A stretch of 45,692 bases of DNA from Saprospiraceae bacterium (GTDB lineage Bacteria; Bacteroidota; Bacteroidia; Chitinophagales; Saprospiraceae): the NCBI GenBank assembly GCA_027488935.1, contig JAIYAP010000024.1:1-45692 (forward strand). Direction: 5' to 3'. A program made the position numbers and the translations under genes. This document shows positions 43,201-45,692 of the stretch, one piece after another (positions within the stretch are counted from its first letter, which is position 1; each line of letters starts with the position of its first letter). Under the pieces are notes generated by a model that saw only the letters and a list, made by a program, of their open reading frames with translations, did not search any database and was not told the DNA's origin.

Positions 43201-45692
43201 GGTACATCAGATATTAAACTCTTCAACGGTACCAGCGGATTGTTGTGGCCGGGTGAAAAAGTGGTGGTTCGGTATGTATTTGAGGTAAAACCTTCGAATA
43301 TTCCAGAACCAGCCTCTTTGAACTTGCAGTTCCAGGCTTCTGGCACGGGTAACGCTGTAAACTACCAGGGTCAACCAATTCCAAACTTCTTCAATGGCGG
43401 TCAACAGTTTGTTGCCAGTGATTTGTCGAACGATGGTCTGGACCTTAATGGTACATACAATGACCCGGATTTGGCGAATAACATCGGGAATTGCTGGAAA
43501 ACTACGCAGAACATGGCGGCTAATAACCTCGTTTATGTATCTGTGGATGCTGATTGTGAAGTATTGATCAACGATGTAGACATCCTTGAAGGCGAAGATG
43601 AAGACTGCACAGATCAGGCATTCTGCTTGGGCGGCTATTACAAGGTAAAACTGCGCACACAGCAAGGTCTGCCTGTACCGAACCCGGTTCCTTTCTCTTA
43701 TGTAGGCCAAACTTTGATTGCAGAAATCGAAAACATCGTTTCTTGTAACAAAACCTGGGGTACCTTCAAATTAGAAGATAAGTTAGAACCGGTCATCGAA
43801 TGCGCAGACATCACCCTGTTCTGCCCGATCACCAACTACGAACCGAACTATATCAAAAACGTATTGGGCATCGCAACTGCGTTCCCAACCGTAACAGATT
43901 GTTCTAATTATACGTTGACTTTTGTAGACACTTGGCATGACTTGGCTTGCGGCCAAGGCTTCAACGGTGTAGCCGACTTAAGCGCATATGTAGTGCGTAA
44001 ATGGACGGCCAAAGACGCATGGGGCAACGAAAGCATCTGCACCCAGTACATTTACTTCAAACGTGTACACGTGGATGATGTGTTGTTCCCAGCGGACTTC
44101 ACGATCTCTTGCAATTCAAACAACGCAAATACGAACCCAAGTGTAACGGGTGTACCTTTTGTAAAAGCATTCGGCATCAACTGGGGCTTGTTCCCGGATC
44201 CTGCTTTCTGCGAATTACAGGCTGCTTACACCGATCAAGTATTGCCTGTTTGTGATGGAACGTATAAAATCCTGCGTACTTGGACGGTCGTAGATTGGTG
44301 CTTGCCAACTACCCCATTCCCACCCTCTGCGAACCCACAGTACTACATCCAGTTGATTAAAGTAACAGATGAGGCTGGTCCGGCGCTAGTATGCCCTGCT
44401 AACTTGACGGTTTCAACCGATCCTTATACATGTTGTGGCACCATTGATTTGCCAAATGTGATCATGACCGACAATTGCTCCAGGATTAATTCAATCGGCG
44501 CAATGGTTACCACCTTCGATCTGTTTACAAACCAACAAACGGGTATGTACACGGTGGGGGGCACTTTAACAACGTTCCTAGGAAATGATCTTAAGTACCC
44601 GGATACCCTGGGTAATTATGGGGTAACACCTTGTTTGCCTTTAGGAAATCACACGGTGGTGTATACGGCTACCGACGATTGCGGAAATACGAAAACATGC
44701 TCCTTTAAAATGCGGATCGATGATTTGGTACCGCCTGTGCCTGCTTGCGATCAGTTGACACAAGTTTCTCTTGGATCAAATGGCTCTGCCGTAATAGATG
44801 CGATTACGTTCGATGATGGTTCATATGATAATTGCAGCGCTGTGTACTTTAAGGTACGCCGTATGAGCGGTAGTAATTTCAGTGATGATTTGAGTTTCTC
44901 CTGCTCTGATGTTGGAAATACGATCACGGTGGTACTCCGGGTGTATGATATTTTCCCTGGTTCAGGAAGTGTTTCGCAAACTACCCAAGAGAGCCGTTCT
45001 AATGATTGCATGGTTCAAGTGGTTGTTGATGACAAAATTAAACCCGTGTGTTTAGCACCAGCCAATGTGACGGTATCTTGTGAAAACTTCGACCCAACCT
45101 TAGTATTATATGGTAAGGCTACGGTTTCTGACAACTGTTGCCTTGATAATACGCAGTCCTATTTAGGGGTAAAGGGTTTGACCCACTCTGCAAACTTGTC
45201 TTTGTTCGACACGGTTTGTAATAAAGGTACCATCACCCGTACATTCCGCGCATTCGATTGCCATGGCCAATCTAGCCAGTGCACACAGCGCGTGGTGGTG
45301 AACTACGAACAAGATTACTTCGTACGTTTCCCGAACGACGTAATTGTATCGGTTTGCGATGGCACAGGTAACTACGGTGCACCAACCTTCTTCGGTGAAG
45401 ACTGCGAATTGTTGGGTGTATCTTTCGAAGATGAAGTATTCACGGTAGTACCGGATGCTTGTTTCAAAATCGAGCGTACCTGGACAGTAATTAACTGGTG
45501 CACGTACAACCCGAACCTGGGTTGCATCAACGTACCAAACCCGAACCCAAATGCGATCACCAACAACCCGGCGAACTTGCCAGGTGTAACGGTATCACCA
45601 GCGGGCACTTTGGCGCCTTGGAATCCAACGGTTGTACGTATCAACCCAACGGATCCAACCGCAACGAACTACTCTGTATTCTACGACGCGAA
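34261..45692 (+). CDS. Giant secreted repeat protein, adhesin-like (3' partial, more than 3,810 codons)
   Basis: One frame from the ATG at 34261 stays open for 3,810 codons to the right edge; I read every codon and found no stop. The N-terminus is long and basic (1-36), then hydrophobic ('WMLLAFFALWNTVALLAHPAEA'), an extended signal peptide. Residues ~65-1220 contain DUF11-like repeats ('NIDKTANVGQVYPRDTVTFTL', 'NKIFPEDLIQYKLQW', 'EFFYTLQFRNSGAFDVTNLTI'). An SdrD-B-like domain starts at ~1227 ('GNYVWVDQNQNGLQDE'). Four tandem units follow from ~1471 to 2878, each with 'DYGDLP' (or 'DFGDLP'), a GEVED-type end ('GE(I/V)EDY' at ~1652, 2000, 2338, 2690) and an SdrD-B-like 'GNxVWEDxNFNG'. From ~3160 on, Cys-bearing HYR-like repeats appear ('TVTDCSNYTLTF', 'VRKWTAKDAWGNES'). 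It is probably exported by T9SS and displayed as an adhesin; the C-terminal sorting domain would lie outside the window. Confidence 0.88.
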   Translation, partial: MKTCFHMRFLSSIAWQRCSGLLSFRPLGHSGKKASSWMLLAFFALWNTVALLAHPAEAPVGHPAASPKVDWTSLASMSPGDFNASISANPTTITAGNPVLYTINYSTGAVASNIDGARIRVFIPVPVLNGGQISFNGTLDVASTSLNATAGGYNFDIIFINPLPAGSQGMLELTVTYPVGTICDGTVVSTTVSASTVDGPSDNNPNDNTSNVTVNDTANPWTINVITDNIRTLGQISNYRVRLIRSASSNFNLNNTIVKVAIPNDATVSSCDACTQIPGSGSNPDTLQWGPANYNANQTFNVNLIYNTPIFSVGQSVSLKGVFFGTNPTCNTALMGMDTETGNIPAPPPPAPNVACVQPTLSTTVIGSTGTTNVSYSNSGNTDLTPFSVVVDFPNEVQITQIPAGIYNTAGLNVNVTYFTSAGGPFNYNFVTNNMAGTGGQNLAAGTYLTKITYAFVSAVPAGFMPSSPLVFSYTVVPNAIDGSGAVDGANPRIQDGACTVCNDDNPNGSGYACLQVNLQVNGTFNASNPSQTCSISEVARDPNLGPQNIDKTANVGQVYPRDTVTFTLKFDHCGLNPFVAGNLVDVLPSQFTYITGSTKWQNAAFGDPTNAANTLTWTLPNSLPGDQVANANNFECTTYTLTFRARVNDMTLATTLNNCFTVNGTVPANPDAMEFCVATEFQDCQTVQVLPVGPNNPNKIFCQDLTAPTNKIFPEDLIQYKLQWRHNGNFNVTDVLVIDTLPAKYTFVPGTVIYSANVQALITAYQVGNPGFQPFTSTAISGGRTLLKWDFSPLLFPGNGAQFDITYRVTVKTGTPPGSVSNCFSVEGFSVIGQGNNVRIDPVTDCDNLSIEPVGPVNTNKTMSVTDGTVLPTEEFFYTLQFRNSGAFDVTNLTIADILPTYLELIQSEAIVYTNLPTPTSYTYNPVTRALKWVWASLPGADPGNALSNLKEIRYKVRVKAGTPAGTTFNNCFRIDGQGPNIDPRRITTVAGSGENESLSPYLQQACSNNLSVLTLAVVRSRKGIKGVCDNDFVYFNPDGALPPNLTNLNGIGRTFAGGDATYRLQIFNPGNITIEKVILIDILPFVGDKGVLRVDEARFTEWRPTLAAPIVAPAGIQVYYSYEKNPCRTEFNPDIAPAGCTGPNWTLNPADLSLVQSVKLDFSNLDILPADTFSIDWHMFAPYNTPTNQIAWNSFAFQGRRKDNQNEFLTAEPNKVGIAVKADPGSEIGNYVWVDQNQNGLQDEPLSEGVNNIKVTLFKSTDLIKGNGDDTNLGSIFTGFDIDGNPGFYLFTNLAAGNYYVVFDLATLPPTTAVTLQNANSNNSDALDSDVDPIMGMSQMVTLGIPEVNLTLDMGITPPDCILSGTRIIPSCDNNGTPNNLNDDKITLQSITAFKTGTAGGNTYTLIIEYCRPNLPTVQLAVVTGLNYGQPYGPFGPYNVAPGEMVKVTVVDETNRLCRLVDRILGCYDYGDLPNTYGTAGTNAPNHLINIDLKLGASVDSEVDGAPEAMAGLMTGGDDNTTGLTTLGTSTPAGDDENGVTFITPMIPGAQACIQVNAMNATGSAAVLQMWVDFNGNGTFQANEAITSGSFNGPGGGAVVPNGGLANAQLCFNVPSTATFAAGGAAYIRFRLSPAGNLAADSQTGLVPDGEIEDYKLQLGKLGNFVFEDYNFNGTQDAGEPGINNAVVTLTWLGADGAIGGSGVNADVVYPTATTGTGNFQTGEYYFCGLTDGPGANDNQYKITFTTPNNMTPTRSNQGSQTNGGVADSDGIITGMDLSMTMETVTFTFPTPTGENGTGDSGASPVGNFNDNQDDETHDQGFAFLDYGDLPESGNGDQFNSTMAEGGAVHVIIPGLKLGAGVDGERDATTNATASGDDNTNTGVTDDEDGIVFATPLIPGNNATITVTAMNMTGANAVLQGWIDWNNNGLLDANEALTFTNSGIVPNNGVSNAPYTFAVPNTAVFNDGMVFARFRLSPNGGLNADGPDKYGQAAVPQGEVEDYKLNVGKIGNLVWEDRNFNGIQDLGEPGINGVTMTLIWAGPNGTIDNGGDDVTYGSILTASTTGQGEYYYCGLINGTYKVVATTPNNMTPTRWDIGTNNAQDSDGPVVGMNLAMTMETFTLADVTALPTNENGLGDASPAAVGTFPNNQTDETHDFGFAFLDYGDLPQTGTGTTFSTTMAGGGAVHVIIPGLSLGSNVDGEQDGLPNATADGDDNNNTGSADDENGIVFATPLIPGFEACINVTAVNTTGAGAVLQGWIDWNGNGLLDAAEALVFSNNGVVANGGVNNAPYCFTVPSTATFNAGMVFSRFRLSPTGGLTANGPDKFGTSPMPQGEVEDYKKNVVKVGNIVWEDYNFDGQQQTTEPGIGGVNMQLIWGGPDGNVATTGDNRIYTTTTLSAASGVNIVGEYNYCGLIEGTYKIVSLTPSDMTPTLANTAGNDVRDSDGEQTGNDLTMVMNQPFSITLASITTQPTGENGNGDNAPGVLGTFPDNQTNETFDFGFVSIDFGDLPDTYVTDDTPDNSGAQHIQQPAKYLGTCVDAERNATIDPNGTAGTWASGDDFTGSTRTQGACAGGSDDENGVSFITPLVPGYQACVRITYTALDVPGLVRTNNTFLSAWLDYNGNNQFDAGEQAVTDLALAIGTNVVRDVCFNVPVTATFNGGAVRARFRIHCQPGLGSAGLAIGGEVEDYYIPVSKAGNYAWFDNDLRGDQVTTDVPKDFLTETGINNVDLVLVWGGADGNLATPIDNRVYRKLTATGTQGENQQGIYYFCGLIQGQYRVVPRKYAAVITGNGIDSLILLNPELAVPARKILTIANNTAANDNPDSDGTPSTTFAVPNLLASPTATLGVLNENSLGDIPTVYNYPDRLTNLSLDFGYVQEPNIELNQKIAGVEKGSQCGQFKVIVDLCITNTGGFENGYVMAVPLANIQAQVALQQQLGAAFIMTMGTPTVINSTWECGTAGNPQQLPVANPNFNGTSDIKLFNGTSGLLWPGEKVVVRYVFEVKPSNIPEPASLNLQFQASGTGNAVNYQGQPIPNFFNGGQQFVASDLSNDGLDLNGTYNDPDLANNIGNCWKTTQNMAANNLVYVSVDADCEVLINDVDILEGEDEDCTDQAFCLGGYYKVKLRTQQGLPVPNPVPFSYVGQTLIAEIENIVSCNKTWGTFKLEDKLEPVIECADITLFCPITNYEPNYIKNVLGIATAFPTVTDCSNYTLTFVDTWHDLACGQGFNGVADLSAYVVRKWTAKDAWGNESICTQYIYFKRVHVDDVLFPADFTISCNSNNANTNPSVTGVPFVKAFGINWGLFPDPAFCELQAAYTDQVLPVCDGTYKILRTWTVVDWCLPTTPFPPSANPQYYIQLIKVTDEAGPALVCPANLTVSTDPYTCCGTIDLPNVIMTDNCSRINSIGAMVTTFDLFTNQQTGMYTVGGTLTTFLGNDLKYPDTLGNYGVTPCLPLGNHTVVYTATDDCGNTKTCSFKMRIDDLVPPVPACDQLTQVSLGSNGSAVIDAITFDDGSYDNCSAVYFKVRRMSGSNFSDDLSFSCSDVGNTITVVLRVYDIFPGSGSVSQTTQESRSNDCMVQVVVDDKIKPVCLAPANVTVSCENFDPTLVLYGKATVSDNCCLDNTQSYLGVKGLTHSANLSLFDTVCNKGTITRTFRAFDCHGQSSQCTQRVVVNYEQDYFVRFPNDVIVSVCDGTGNYGAPTFFGEDCELLGVSFEDEVFTVVPDACFKIERTWTVINWCTYNPNLGCINVPNPNPNAITNNPANLPGVTVSPAGTLAPWNPTVVRINPTDPTATNYSVFYDA
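38671..42894 (+). repeat. Four tandem GEVED + SdrD-B coding units within the giant gene
   Basis: Units begin at the conserved DYGDLP/DFGDLP codons at 38671, 39742, 40756 and 41788, and the next DFG motif is at 42895. Unit lengths are 1071, 1014, 1032 and 1107 bases. Units 2 and 3 are the most alike at the DNA level, e.g. around 40168-40230 and 41185-41250 ('MVF-RFRLSP-GGL-ADGPDK'). Each carries Asp/Asn-rich loops of the kind that bind calcium in SdrD-B domains. Confidence 0.8.

Noticed and set aside
34888-45644. Many minus-strand open frames of 60-360 codons opposite the giant gene
   Set aside because: They lie entirely antisense to a continuous repeat-protein frame, have Cys/His/Arg/Ile-rich compositions typical of antisense frames, and repeat in step with the tandem units. 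None has a recognisable domain or promoter.

Overview
The window looks like a chromosomal segment of a Bacteroidota bacterium, probably of the Saprospiria (Haliscomenobacter/Lewinella-like). This lineage call is inference. It rests on several exported proteins ending in type IX secretion (T9SS) sorting-like domains, promoters of the Bacteroidota form TTG-N19-TAnnTTTG, an FtsX/LolC-like permease, a DUF4105/Lnb-type protein, DUF5916, LytTR signalling with a propeller-type sensor kinase, and weak use of Shine-Dalgarno sites. No rRNA, tRNA, CRISPR array, transposase or phage gene was seen.

Layout. 1-7.4 kb: the tail of a secreted propeller-like protein, a lipoprotein with a PPC/DUF296 domain, a helical-repeat protein of unknown role, a large Asp-box propeller protein and a small secreted Reeler-like protein, three of them with T9SS-type tails. 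7.4-10 kb: an ECF sigma factor (GTG start), overlapping by 4 bp a membrane protein that combines an anti-sigma-like N-terminus with an outer-membrane-barrel-like C-terminus, and then a His-rich lipoprotein. 10-13 kb: gpmI followed directly by a LolC/E-like permease that starts with TTG. 13-20.1 kb: a lipoprotein M14 carboxypeptidase, a TolC-type channel, an HlyD-type adaptor, a small membrane protein and a WD40 protein. 20.1-25.2 kb: an Lnb-type/DUF4105 protein downstream of a LysM glucosaminidase lipoprotein, then a DUF5916 outer-membrane protein. 25.4-28.1 kb: rfbD, a membrane protein with an effector-associated-domain-like N-terminus, and a MerR/CarH-type regulator that lacks the cobalamin-binding His. 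28.3-32.6 kb: a yceI / sensor kinase / LytTR regulator operon. 32.8-33.8 kb: a 69-residue double-glycine (RiPP-like) precursor with its own strong promoter and terminator, then pnuC. 33.8 kb to the end: a long untranslated leader and one uninterrupted reading frame of more than 3,810 codons that runs off the window. It encodes a giant secreted repeat protein (DUF11-like, SdrD-B/GEVED tandem units, HYR-like repeats).

How the genes fit together. Most of the window is cell-envelope biology: exported surface proteins, lipoprotein maturation and sorting (Lnb-type protein, LolC/E-like permease, many lipoproteins), wall remodelling (glucosaminidase), efflux parts and two envelope-linked signalling modules (ECF/anti-sigma and LytTR). 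The points most worth a second look are the orphan double-glycine peptide gene, the giant adhesin-like gene with its repeat-bearing leader, the EAD-like membrane protein, and the predicted envelope-spanning anti-sigma protein.
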